A stretch of DNA of 64,000 nucleotides from the NCBI GenBank assembly GCA_032719365.1, contig CM064872.1:73038752-73102751 (forward strand). The letters are read 5' to 3'. The number at the start of each line of letters is the position of its first letter. Position 1 is the stretch's first letter. This document shows, in pieces, positions 47,803-60,424 of this stretch. The position numbers and the translations under genes are program-made. Below the pieces are notes generated by a model. It had not been told where the DNA came from. It ran no database searches and saw only the letters and a program-made list of their open reading frames with translations. Source of the stretch: Prinsepia uniflora (Eukaryota; Streptophyta; Magnoliopsida; Rosales; Rosaceae).

Positions 47803-50800
47803 CTAGTGTTGTTTTGATCTTTTTGGATGGGGTTCTTCATCAATAATAATCCTTTCATTCAGAGTTTGACTAGTTCCTGCCCCATCATCACAGTGCTGAA
47901 GGCCTAGCCGAGCAACGCCACCTGATGGTACTGATGGTACTATTGCCATCTCCTCAACATCACTATTGGGGAATTCAGAGACATATTCAGAAATCCGAAC
48001 GCTGCTCTGCCTTGAAAATGTTTTCCTCCTAAGAGCTTCCACATCTTTCTCGTATAATACTTGGACCCCACACTGCTTCACTTCCACTCTTGAAGACCTG
48101 ACTGAAAATGTAAATTCATGCTGATCCCCATAGACATTCTTCGGATCAATGCATCTATGACGTGGAAGATACATTAACCAAAGATGACTTGAGACAGTGC
48201 TTGAAGGGGACGTGTAACCAGGCAAAAAAGGTAATGATTTACACAAGGGTTTTCCATTGATACTCACATCACAGTAAATGCATTCATGACGTGTAGACAG
48301 TTTTTGGCGTCCATTCGCTCCATAGACAATACACAAGGAAAATCCCATCAACTTACGATTGTTGAACCAACCTGGATGCAACTGTACACTTAGGGATGAC
48401 GATCGCACAGTGCTTTTATGTCTGAACCACTCTGGGATTTCATTTCCAGGAATTATAGAAGTAGATTGAGATGCAGAAAACTTTGTAATCATGCAGCCTT
48501 GCTTCTTCGGCCTTCTGAAACAGTTAAGAAACAGTTTAACCAATTCCAGGCCAGATGGTTCCAATGAGTTACAGCCATAAGCTGTAAAAGAGTGTAGACT
48601 AGATGGGAACTCTGGCAATGTTTGAAGACTATGGCAAGATGACACAATAAGCATTTGAAGTTTAGAAAGTTGACGAATGCTCCTGGGTAGGCTGACAAAT
48701 TTATTTCCGGCAAGAACTAGGCGTCTTAATGAGGACAGGCAGCCTATATCATAGGGAATCGCTCCTTCAGAAAGATTGCAGTTTGTTAGAGTCAATGATA
48801 CTAAAGAAGGCATAACCGATAAAATAGGAAACCACAAAGCAATAGGATTTCGATTTCTTTCCCGAAATGGCTGGGAAGGGGATGGTACTTCATAACCAAG
48901 GAGAGATACTTTTCGAAGTTTTTTCAAATAAACAACAGAGGGAGGTACGTCTCTAATTGCAGTTCCACGGACATCAAGCTCTTCCAAACAATCAACACAG
49001 CCCAAGTCTTCTGGCAATTTTTCAAGCTTTGAACAACCAGAAACATTAAGAACTTTCAGAGATTTTAAGCCGGAAACACTGCTGGGAAGACGCACGAGAT
49101 TTTTACAATCTTTCAAATTCATCAAAGTAAGTTTCTCAAGCATCACAACAGATGGATCAATCTCACATAATAGCATACAACCTCGAAGAATCAGCTGCTC
49201 AAGAAATGGAACACCACTGAAGTCTGGGGTCTTGACAAGATTCCCACCGTGACTGAGATCAATTATTTTCAAACCTTTCAAAGGCTGTTCAGTAAATAAA
49301 TACAAAATTAGCTTCAATGATTCAACCATCTCTATGAATGATAAAAGATCAAGAAGTGAGAAGATACCTTTATATGTTCAAAGCAACTACATCGCATCTT
49401 AAGTTCTAATAGATTGCTTGGATTGAAAGATGATGGCAAAGATTTTAGTGGAAATTCGGGCCATTCGAGAATCCTTAAACTATTGGGAAGATACTCAAGC
49501 ACGCCAGAGAGGACCACATTATTCAGCTTCAGGTATCGAAGTTTCTTCATCATTAAAAAGGATTCAGCATTCACATGGACCGCTCCTGGCTCATCTGGGT
49601 GCACAATTATACCTTCTAATAACTCAGTTCCCTAGTAAACGTTAATAAACAATAGTAGTTAGTGAAGTCAAAACATAAGAAAAATGTTAGTAGAGCCATC
49701 TTATGTAATTAGAAAATACCAATTAAATTCATTCTTGCACTAAATTTTCTTACCGTATTTTCACTCAAGACATCATTGATCTCTTTAGAAATCCACAACC
49801 TGCTACGCTTGCCTGGCTCGTCCGGAGATTCTCGACGGACAATTTCCCGGCCCATATCTTGGAGCAAATCATGCATCGATATAGTGCCAAATGAAATGGT
49901 TAAAAGAGATTTCTCAACAAGGACATCTATTCCAATATCTGCATAAAAACCACAGCTGTCCAATACTTCTCGTACTCTATCTCTGTGTTCCCCATTAAAG
50001 AAGCATGCAATGTCTAGAAAAATTTTCTTCTCATCGTATTCTAGACCATCATAGCTTATTTTAAGCGTCTCCAAAATATCCGAATTACAAACTTCGCTCA
50101 GTTTATCTAATGCACTTTCCCAAGCACTTAGACCTCTTCCATGCAGAAAAGATCCCAAAACTTTAAGAGCTAATGGAAGACCTTTTGCGTAACTCACAAC
50201 AAGATTAGAGAAATCAATATAACCTTGTTCGGGATAATCTTTCTTAAAGGCTTTCCAGCTAAACAGCTGCAAAGCTTCACCATAATTCAGTCCTTCAACC
50301 TCAAATCTTCTCTTCACTTCGTGCTTGATTAACAGATGCTCGTATCTAGTTGTAATGAAAACTCTACTCCCAGAACCAAACCACTCCTTGTTTCGAGCCA
50401 AATATTCTAACTGGTCCAAATGGTTCACATCATCAAGAATTAAAAGAACCTTTTTATTAAGTAGAAACCTTCTTATCATTGTGACTCCTTCATGAACGTC
50501 CAATATATCATCCTTTTCCATCCCTAGCTTAGAAAGAAGTTGCTTTTGTAGGGGACATAAACCACTTTTTTCAACATGATTTCTAACATCAGCAAGAAAG
50601 ACTTTGATTTCAAATTCATGAGAGATTCTCTTGTAAACTTCTCTGGCAATAGTTGTCTTGCCAATCCCGCCCATTCCCCATATCCCAATGAAGCAATCAT
50701 CATCTATCTTTCCATCTAACAAGGAAATGATTGGCTTTAGTCTTGAATCAATTCCAACTAGGTCCTTCGCATGATGTGATACTGCTGGGCGTAACTTTTT

Positions 50801-51789
50801 CCATATCACTTGAACAATATCTTTGATGAGCTGTGATTCATACCTATGACAGAGCAGACAGTACATATTAATCATGTTGGACAAAGAAACAAAAAGTAGA
50901 TATGCTTGTTTATCATAGGATGGCCCGAATCAAGCCAACGCTGAATACTGACACATCAAAATTCTATTGTATTATCTAGCCAAATATCATAGCGTTACTT
51001 GTGCATTCTAATTTTTTTTCTATTCTTTTTATAGCATCTTTAGCTGCAGATTGGTCATATTGCAGTTCCTTTTTAAAAGTCCAGCAGTCATGATAAGTAT
51101 ACAAACTATAAACATCAACTATTGTTAAATGATACAATCTTGAAACTATTCATACGGATTCCAAAAAATCAATGCAAATATGAGTGGATCTATCCAATTC
51201 TCCGATACTGAAGCCACTATCTTGTGTATTTGAAGTATAATATGAGAAAAAGGCCACAGAAACGCCAAAAAAAAAAACAATTAAGTAAATTATACCACTG
51301 ATTTGAAACCCATCCAGAAAAATTTGCCACTTCGACTAAAGCTTCTCTCCACCTTTGCACCTTCTTTATGTCATCCCTAAGGTTTTCTTCATGTCTAGTG
51401 AAGGCTTCTGCAAAACTTCCTGTTTGCTTTCGCACATCAGAGGGATCAATGTCATAGAAAACTGGTAGCACTGCTTCTTTTGTTTTCATGCAGTCAAGGA
51501 TCTTCAAAAGTTCATCCAAACACCATGTTGACGAAGCATAGTTTTGTGAGAGAATAATGAGTGCAAACTTTGACTCTTTAATTGCATCAAAAATTTCGGG
51601 AGAAATATCCTTCCCTTTTTGAAGTACAGGATCATCCTTGAAAGTTAATATTCCATGATGTAGCAATGCATTGTATAAGTGGTCTGTAAATCCCTTCCGG
51701 GTGTCATCACCTCTAAAACTCAGGAAGGCATCATATTTCCATTGAGGAAATTCAGAAGGGAGAGATGAGGAGGTAATTTCCATGCTCAT
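47803..51789 (-). CDS. TIR-NB-LRR (TNL) disease resistance protein, apparently intact
   Basis: Four exons on the minus strand: 51789-51296, 50843-49754, 49631-49368 and 49284-47803 (about 1109 aa; junction phases are consistent). Intracellular immune receptor; on effector detection the TIR domain acts as an NAD-cleaving enzyme. The TIR domain (about 17-160) begins WKYDAFLSFRGDDT and has the catalytic glutamate in WCLDELLK (E93). NB-ARC carries GMGGIGKTT (221-229), LLILDDV, GSGSRVFITTR, GLPLALK and the MHD motif (SMHDLLQ). The LRR region begins in exon 3, and a post-LRR (C-JID) domain with SIIPGNEIPEWFRH follows. The first exon could begin at either of two near Mets; I chose the first ATG. The LRR start reads FEHIK where TNL 1 has LEHLWSGMK, so a few residues are missing. 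No stop or frameshift is seen. Confidence 0.92.
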
Positions 51790-53226
51790 CGCCACAGGAA
51801 CCCGCTTTGTAGTTTGTTAATGACAACTTTCAATCTTTAATTGAATTATTCCCACTGGAATGGTAAACAAGCCATTATTTTTCTCTTTATTAATTCCCTT
51901 CTGCAAAAGAAACAACAGAGAAGATGAATTATTTCTTGGTGAACCAACAATAGGTATTCCATCTAGAAGCAGTTTTTTTTTTCCAATCATCTAGAAGTAG
52001 TTGTGTATTTCTACTAAGAAGTGATGACATCAGTTGTTTTTAATCTTTATTAAAAACATGACGTGTTTAGAAAACCTCAAGTTTCCGTTGAATTCGGTCT
52101 CATTTTATTGACATGGTTGAATGTTTGGGATGCAGAATCATCATTCGAGCTTAGGCTTTAGGCTTGTAGTCTCCACCCAACGTATGAAACTTAAAACCTC
52201 AAATTGAAGCTCCAAAGAGCAATCTAGACACTAAACATTCAACCCCGTCAATAAATGAGACCAAATTTGAACAAAATTGGGTAGAAATGAGGTTTACAAC
52301 TATCCTAATTAAGACAATGGAAAGAAACACACAACATATCACACATAAGGTTATGTAATCCTTCTAATCTAGAAAATAAATGCTCCACGATTGAAGACAC
52401 TAAAAGAGTGAGTAGCAGGAAACAGTTACAAACACTACCGTTAAGGAGATTCTGAATAGAAATGTATCATTTAGGAATTAGTGCTTCTTTCAAAATATAT
52501 CATCCACTAACAATCTTAGGAACTAAAATAGCAAAGCATGTATGCGGAAATGTAATATTACAAAACAAAATAGGAAAGGAGAAAAAGAAGAAAAATAAGC
52601 TACGATTTTGGAGATTAATAACCTTTATGCTTGGCCATTTGATTTTGAAGCAGGGAAAAATTTTCGTAGGTGAGATCGTCAGATGTGTACCTAAGGACTC
52701 GACCCATTATTCCATGGGAATCGAGAACCCTTCATACAGTAAAAGTCGTTGACTCAGTAGTCAACAATAAGAATCTCCTTCGACGACTGGGTTTTATGGC
52801 GTCGATTACATAGTCGAGGATGATATCATAGGTCTGGATTTAACGTTCCCCATCCTCACTCACTCAGCAAAGATGGGCTGCCGTGACTCCTCTGATATGA
52901 GACCTACTGTGTCATCTGGAGCTCTACTTGGTGCTTTGACTGCTTTCCCTGTATTTGTAGGTCTTTGAATTTGTTTAAAACCCTGTGGCTACCTTTTTTT
53001 ATTTTTTATTTTTATCAAAAACCCTGTGGCTACCTTTGGCACGGCTGATACAGAATAAAATAATAAAATACGAAATTCGTGGTATTTATATAATTAATTA
53101 ATTAATATAATTAAATACCTTTATATTATTTAAATATATTAAAATAATATTTTTTAAATTATTCATATTAAATAATTGAATAATTAATAATCTTAAAAAA
53201 TATAATAATAATAATAATAATAATAA
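51790..53226. other. TNL 2 upstream region and intergenic DNA
   Basis: It contains the likely TNL promoter, a fold-back repeat (separate entry) and unassigned sequence. Short open frames (for example 52462-52752) are not recognised and lack support. The last part is AT-rich with an (ATA)n run near 53200-53226. Confidence 0.4.
52091..52268. repeat. Fold-back repeat, about 36-bp arms
   Basis: AATTCGGTCTCATTTTATTG ... GTTGAATGTTT at 52091-52126 is inverted at 52233-52268 with a few mismatches and a one-base length change. The 106-bp spacer and arms look like a small MITE or its remnant. Confidence 0.7.
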
Positions 53227-54502
53227 TGAAAATTACATAAAAAACTCCCTCAAACTATTAAAAATTTCAAATTACTCTCCAAATTATTTGACTATTCACA
53301 AATAATTACCCTGTTAATTTTTCCATTAATTTGTCCATCAAATTCTCACATAGTAAAAAAATTTCCTAATTAGCGACTAAGGGGAAAAAATCATAGGGGC
53401 ATTTTTGGAATTTCAAAAAAATCAATTAAAACCCAATTTGGAGGAACCGTAAATCGAATTCCCTTCCACCCAAATCGATTTCCCAACACCCCCCTCCACC
53501 CAAATCGATTTCGCAGCTCCCAAATCTTTTGAACCCAGATCATTCCCTTCATCAAATCCATCGCGATAGTTCTCCATTGAGTATTTTACGCCTAGGATCA
53601 ACGAGTCGTCAGACACTTCCAATAGAAGCGCATGCACGATGCAGAACCTCTACTTGCCATTTGAATCGTCTAGCTACTACGACGTGGAGTGTATTGATAG
53701 GTTCACGACGGGGCTCTCTTTGATGTCGAATCTTGCGACGGCGGAAGAAAGAGGAATGATCAGGAGTCGTGTGAGTGCTGCAATCGAGAAGCGGCAGAGA
53801 GATATGGTGTCGTTTTCGTTGGAAGAGTCGATGGTGACGACGATGAGGAGCGTGGAGCACGGCGGCGATCTAAATGATCATAAGCTTCTGAAACTTTTTG
53901 TCTCAGACATAAAAGGAAATAGATTTTGATAACTATACAATAAAAAAGTAATGGTGAGGTTTAGAAGAATTAATTAAGTAAATAATGTATGCATACTAAA
54001 ATAATTGCCAGCGCCGATCAATTAGTTTTTTGGGTTGAATTTCCCGGCGAAGTGGTTAATCTTCTGCTATTTTTTGAATTTTCTGAAGTTAAGGGGCTGG
54101 GAATAGTAATTTAACCATAACATACTTCTGATTTCTCCCACAGAAGAACTATCGCGATGGATTTGATGAAGGGAATGATCTAGGTTCAATAGATTTGGGA
54201 GCTGCGAAAAGGGGGACTGGGAAATCGAATTGGGTGGAGGGGACTTCGATTTAGGATTCCTCCAAATTGGATTTTAATTGATTTTTTGAAATCCCAAAAA
54301 TGTGTTTGTGATTTTTGCCACCTCAGTCGCCGACTAAGCAAAAAAATTTCCACATGTAACGGACAGATGGATGGAAAAACTAACGAAAGTAGTTATTTGT
54401 AAGTGGTCAAATAGTTTAAGTAGTAATTTAAAATTTTTGATAATTTGAGTATGAGTCTGTAGTGGTCCCTATAATTTGGAGTATTTTATGTAGTTTTCCC
54501 TA
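53227..54502. mobile_element. Fold-back (Pack-MULE-like) element with long inverted repeats and a central ORF
   Basis: Left arm about 53228-53575 and right arm about 54143-54502 are diverged inverted copies. The outer ends GGAAAA(C/T)TACATAAAA, a middle with AAACTATTTGACCA-like sequence and an inner CTATCGCGATGGATTTGATG are shared. AATAATAAT flanks both ends, so a target duplication cannot be separated from microsatellite sequence. The centre holds a 96-codon open frame. Long arms around non-transposase DNA are typical of Mutator-like fold-back or Pack-MULE elements. Confidence 0.65.
53639..53929 (+). CDS. Uncharacterised 96-aa open frame inside the fold-back element
   Basis: The product would start MQNLYLPFESSSYYDVECID and is rich in charged residues (AEERGMIRSRVSAAIEKRQRD). 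I do not recognise the family. Its position between the long inverted arms makes it a candidate for a captured host-gene fragment or a protein of the element. No intron or promoter evidence supports expression. Confidence 0.3.
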   Translation: MQNLYLPFESSSYYDVECIDRFTTGLSLMSNLATAEERGMIRSRVSAAIEKRQRDMVSFSLEESMVTTMRSVEHGGDLNDHKLLKLFVSDIKGNRF

Positions 54503-55840
54503 ATAATAATAACGAATATAAATAAATAATTAAAATAAAAATAAAATAATAATGTACATAATCAATATATATGATTTAAATATTTCTTATCAACTATTAT
54601 AATACAATCCATCAAATAAAATATAGTCAACATTTTAATCCGGTCGAGCACCAAACTTCCGACTAAATAGTCAGTATATTTGAGTGAAATAATTAGTATA
54701 ATACAACATATCAAATGAGGCATGTGTGCCATTTTTCATGTTTTTGGGTTCCCATTTTCCGCTGAAAGAAAATGCAATGTTCGGCTAGTTCTTGCCACAT
54801 ACGTTCACAGTTCTTGGTCTTGTGCTGACAACTGTCGACAATGGTTGACGCTTTTGGTGGGGGGCCAAAGGGTATAATTGGTTCGAAAAAATCAAAATCG
54901 AAAAATTGCACCGAGTCAAAATTGAATAGAAAAATATCGAACCAAATAAAAATAAAAACTGAAACGTAAAAAACGAACCGAACCTAGCTAGAATCGGTTC
55001 AATTTGGTTTTTAAATGTCCATAATTGACTCGTTTCAAATCGAACTGGAAACCCTAATTTTAGTGCTCTGTGTATTTAATATTTTATGGATTACGTTTAC
55101 GCTTTATAGTGAGAGTTTATCTTTTGTCTGACACTGAATTTGTAATATAATCAGACTGAGAGTAATTTGGTAAATCAGTGTGTCTCTGTCAAACGAAAGC
55201 ATGTCCTCTCATGAAAATCGAGGGTGATTTTGGGGAGGGTCATGTCAAGCCTCCCTAAGGAGGTGGTCTAGCTGTGTTTCCTGGTTGCTGTTTTATTTCC
55301 TCCTTAGTCACCAAACTACAAAAGATTGTGCGGCAAATTGAAGGTATCTTAGGGTTTGAACTTTGAACCAAAACAATATTGTTTGAAAAATAAAAAAGGG
55401 TATAGTCTAGTTTGGGCCAATTCAGTCTGATTTTTTCTTTTCCTTTCAGTTCAGTTCAGTTTTTTGGTAATATTGTACTGAAAACCAAAACCAAAACCAA
55501 ATCGGTTCCCATTCGATTACAATTTTATCTTGATTTGATAATTTTTAGGCGTGGTGTAATTATTTCGGTAATTCGGTCGATTTTTTCCAAGAGACTCAAC
55601 AGTTTTTGCAACTATTATTCTATAATCTAACACACAAAAAAAAAAAAAAAAAAAAAAAACTCTCGATAAAAATGCAAAGAAAAAGGACGGCGCGTCATAA
55701 CAAAACGGTAGCGTTTCGCTCTACCCTGAGGCTGAGGACCTGAGGTCCATGACAGTCACTTGACTGTTGACACCCTCCGAGGCTTTGCTTATCCAAAACC
55801 AGACATTTCCCCCCTCCTCCAGACGCAGAGCTTGATAACA
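54503..55840. other. Intergenic DNA with decayed MITE-like sequence upstream of the cpRNP gene
   Basis: Stretches rich in GGTTCG/CGAACC and TCGGTT (about 54880-55050 and 55400-55580) recall subterminal repeats of hAT-type elements. A poly(A) tract is at about 55638-55660. The 150 bp before the ATG at 55841 are GC-richer and probably include the promoter and leader of the ribonucleoprotein gene. Confidence 0.4.
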
Positions 55841-57941
55841 ATGGCTTTGCTTCATTCTCTCTTCTTCCCCACCGAACATCAACTCCCTATAACGCCTCTC
55901 CTCTCTCTGCAAAACCCACAAAACTTCTCTAAGCACCCACCAGCAAGTCTCTGTCTTTCTGGGTCTCTTTTCTCACTCTCCCTTTCCCTCCCACAAATCC
56001 ACGCTCGCTCCTCTTCCATTATTAGGACCAAAAGGCTTCGCAATTTCGTTTTCGGATTCTCCTCCACCGCCCAAGAAGAAGCTGTTGACGAAAGCCCAGT
56101 AGTGGAGGCAGAGCCCGAAGAGTTCTCTGATACAAGATTGCTTGCCCAAAATGTGCCTTGGACTTGTACCCCTGAAGACATTCGTAGTCTCTTCGAGAAG
56201 TATGGAACCGTCGTGGACGTTGAGGTTTTCATTTTTGCTTTTTATTTACTTTCAAGTTCCTGTTTTTTGGTTGGGTATTAGTAATATTTGTGTTTTTATT
56301 TGATGGGTTTTGATTTTTCTTGTTTGTTTTTGTCTGTTGTGGATAAGCTTGCCATGTATAACAAGACCAGAAATAGGGGTTTGGCATTTGTAACAATGGG
56401 CTCGCCGGAGGAGGCTCTTGTGGCTCTCAACTATCTCGAATCGTCTGTGAGTATATTGGTGTCTGCTATCTTTGCATTTGCTTGTATTGTTGCAAGTTTA
56501 GTGTATGCTCAGTTTGGTTAATTAGAAAGACTACTAATTGTGAATGTGAAATAAAATTTGGGAACCTTATACTTTCTCACCTTATGAAACCTGCGTAAAC
56601 AAAGTAGCTCTTTTGAAATAAGGCTAGTACTTATCCATTTGAGTGTTTTGTGTTTGTTTTGTTGGCTGTCAAAAATTCATTGCTTTCGGAACTTACAAGA
56701 AGAAAAGTTTAGTTCTTTGTTTCATCCATATTTGTTTGCATTTGCCTAATGTTTGTACTTTGGAGCTGAATTTGTTGGGCAAGTTCACTAGTACTCCCTG
56801 GTGTAACTCCAGTGGAGTTTAAGACATTGGGAAATGTGAGACTTTCGACAATCAGCTTAGTGGGAGCAATACATATGACTGCTTACAGGGAATAATTGAT
56901 ATCCTATTCCTTGAGATTCAGAGCTGTTGTTTCGTCTCTCCCTTTTAAGTATTAGAGTCATTGACCAATTTTAGGTATATGAAAAGAGGAGAAAGCAAGA
57001 GAGGAGTACAGAAAGGGAAGAGGGGAGCATTTGTATGAGGTTTTAGGGAGATGAAAAGAGATATGTGTTTGGATAGACTGATGTCCATGGTGGAGATGAG
57101 AAGTTTTAGGGAAAAAGAGAGGGAAGAAGATGAACCATTATGCCTTTGAATAAGTGATCAATGTGTCACTGGTTGAGCGTCTCATTTTGAAATTCAAGAC
57201 CCGAAGTAAACATGGGTTGATTAGTAAATGTCCAAGTTTGTATGTTGGTTTTTTCCACTATATTTTGAGCAACTAAATTTGCGTATGTTGCTTCCTCCCA
57301 TATTTTCTAGTAAAACATCTCGTCTTATTTGGAATGTTTTGTAGGAAATGGATGGTCGTGTTATAAAGATGGCTTATGCCAGGCCGAAAAAGACGAAGAC
57401 TCCCCCACCGTCTTTGCAGCCCAAGGCAGTAACTTTCAACTTGTATGTGGAAAATTTGCCATACGAAGCAAGGTCTAGAGATCTCAAGGAGCTTTTCAAT
57501 TCAGAGGAGTATCATGTTGAAACTGCAGAAGTCGTATACCAAAGTAATCCAAGAAGGTCCGCAGGATATGGATTTGTGGGCTTCAAATCAAAGAAAGAGG
57601 CTGAGGCAGCCCTTATTGCTTTCCAGGGGAAGGTAATTTTTTTTTTGATGATTATGCTGAATCATTTGATTTACATTTCAAATAATAGCTAGTGCATGAA
57701 AATTTGAAACTTAAAATTCTTAACTGCGTTCCCTTTGGATCATTCAGAAGGTTATTTAAAGTCAGGAGTTCCTTAGAAAGCTTTTGTCTTGTAGATGCTT
57801 TTGGGAAGACGAATTCGGGTAGCACGTGGTAAACAGTTTGTTAAATTACCAAAACCAGACAGCCCACAGTTGGAAGATAAATCTACTGAAACAGATCCCA
57901 CCGTCGAGCAAGTGAACACAGATGTCAATGATGAAAAGTGA
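55841..57941 (+). CDS. Chloroplast ribonucleoprotein with two RRM domains (cp28/cp31/cp33 type)
   Basis: Four exons, 55841-56224, 56348-56446, 57345-57632 and 57795-57941, all phase 0, give 305 aa. The product is a plastid RNA-binding protein that stabilises or edits chloroplast transcripts. Residues 1 to about 70 are rich in Ser, Leu and Pro with few acids, as in a transit peptide. An acidic stretch (EEAVDESPVVEAEPEE) follows, as in cpRNPs. RRM1 (about 96-175) has LLAQNVPW and RGLAFVTM; RRM2 (about 192-270) has LYVENL and GYGFVGFK. The tail is Glu/Asp-rich. RRM1 is split by introns 1 and 2. Exon joins are at VDVE|LAMY, LESS|EMDG and FQGK|MLLG. The frame is uninterrupted. The exact family member cannot be fixed from sequence alone. 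Confidence 0.93.
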
Positions 57942-60424
57942 ATTTAGCGGGCACAGTGTAATTTATGCATTTTCTTCACGAAGTATCTGATTTGGTATGC
58001 CTCATTCTCTCTGAATCTTGCCTATTTGAAATATATAGCTACTTACATTGTATTACTGTTCCGACTTTTGTTTAGCTTTGTAATAAACATTTTGTTAGTT
58101 GGATGTATGCAGACACTTGCAATAGTTATGATTAGGATATCTGCAAACACTTGTCAATTCAATCATTTTGGTTGAAAAAATATTTTAGCTTTAAGATACC
58201 GTCAAACTGCTTAAATCATTTCTCTCTAGCTCCCTCTCATTTGCATTTTGCAGGGACACTTTTGTATGCATACTTGGGAATTTCTATGCGTACTTGGTGA
58301 GATTCTCACCTTTTTTTGATGGGCTAATATTTAGGAGCGGTTGCTACATGCTGAGGGCCGAGTGGCTGGTTGTATATGTACGTAAGCTACAAATATAGAT
58401 ACATTGAGCTAATGTACTACAAATATCCTAGTGTTTTTGTATGATACACTGTCACCTCGTCTTAATGCAACTTGAGCTAGAGTTCATATGTACCTCGTCT
58501 GAATCTGAATTGCTCTTCTTGATGAAATTGTGTCTTGTTAATCTCAATTCTGCATCCTTTGGTTCCATTTCTGTATACAATCTTCATGGAGTGAAACATC
58601 ATTTCAGCTTTTTCAACAAAGTTCGTGTAGTGGTGAAATTTAAACGGAATTATGTTAGAGATATTTAACAACTCATGACATGGCCATGAGAAGAAGACCT
58701 CTTAGGCTCACAAAATGAAATCTTGTAATCTTTGCATACAGTACGTGTGTGAGCTAATCCTTTTAGGAGAAAGGAAAAATTGAAAACCCAAAAGAGGATA
58801 GAGTGTAAAAAAGAAGGGCAGAATGCTTTTGATGTGAGATTTTACCTACGGATTAGGTGCAAGGGAGATTTTCCTGGATTTGTTTTGGAACTTGTCAACT
58901 TACAGTCCATTTCTTACTCACTTAGTTGTGGTTCAAAATGGATCTGCAATATTACAAAGTGCAACCACTTTCTTCAAAGTTGTAGGTTTAGAGGAGAGCT
59001 AGCATCAGACATACGTGGTTTGTTTCAGTAATTTCGGTAATTCATTAATAACTTAGAATGTGTCACACTCATGCATGATTGATGTTAGCATTAGTTTAAA
59101 ATTTAAGAGTAAATTCTGCATAAATGCAATTATCAACAAACCACAGATTTTTTAGGGTTTGTGTCCGACTGCTATGGACTTTACAATTTTAGGCTTATAT
59201 CTTTTGTTTAGTTTTGAAATTGCCAAAACTTTTCACCTAGAACTTGAGCTTTCCAGATCAAAAGCTAGTTCTATCCTGCTATGCCTTTGGAGGCAGTTGC
59301 CAGTTGGTGGAACCCTATGGAACCCAACAACCATTTTCCAACTCCCAAACTCTCATCAAACCCACATCCAGAGTGGCATGGGGTGAAGACCCCATGCTTG
59401 ATTTGGAATCATGACTCATGCACAAAAAGAAAATGATGCCCATCCCGACCTCTTCTCACTTGTTAGGTGAACTGTATTGCTCAGAATTTGACTTCCCATC
59501 TCGCTTTAACATCGAACAACTTTCCTTGGAGAAACTTTAAAAAGACAGGAACAGATTGAACAATAGAAATATTGGTAGCTCTAAACTATGTTCATGCTAA
59601 CACGCACCTGTAATCTTACAGTTTTTCCCGTTACTAATGTCTAAATTCAAAACCTCGTCCAATAGAGTAGAGTCTAGAGACCAACTGTTACTTGATTAAA
59701 TAATCATTGCATTTTGGTTTACTTATACTCTGCATAGTGTGTATGTAACACAATTTTTATCTTCAGGTAATTACGGAAAATGAGATTCAAACTTGAGCGT
59801 TACGAGTATATCTGTTTTTTTTTTTTCCAAAGTGTTTCAACAATTCAAATGTAAATTATGCTGAACTTTGGATTCCAATTCGCATAATTGGTTTCATTTC
59901 TTAATTCACAATCCACCTTTATAGGAGATGAAAGGCCTCTTAACAAAAGGATATAATACAAGAAAACTAATTAGCCAAACCTTTGATCATCACATGTCTT
60001 TAATTTGGTCCACTTTGGTGCTTAAAATTTGATTTGAAAAAGAACATCATCATCATCATAACTACCTACATGACACCCTTATATATATATATATATATCA
60101 TATTTCTTATTTTTGAAGCTTAGAAATTTAACAATACAAACAGAAAGGAAAAAGGAAAAAAACGTCACATTATCATTATCGACAAGCATTAGGTATGAAG
60201 TCTAACCCAAGTCATCTGCATGCGATGAGTTGCTTGACACAACCTTTTGAATTTTAGAGGAATTAAGTGGACCAAACCAAACCCTACTTACTCCAACCCC
60301 TTTGCACCATTATTTATATGACCAATTCCTACTCCAAAAAACAACCATCAAGCAAAAGACTTCTTCTTGCCCTTTGCCTTTGATCATATATCTCTCTCTT
60401 ATCTCCCTCATAGTACTCATCAAA
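57942..60424. other. cpRNP 3' flank and intergenic DNA
   Basis: No coding region with a recognisable domain is present. The start contains the 3' untranslated region of the ribonucleoprotein gene. A poly(T) run is near 59815-59827 and an (AT)n microsatellite near 60080-60098. Just before the uclacyanin ATG, a TATTTATATGACC sequence near 60311 may be a TATA box with a pyrimidine-rich leader after it. Confidence 0.4.
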
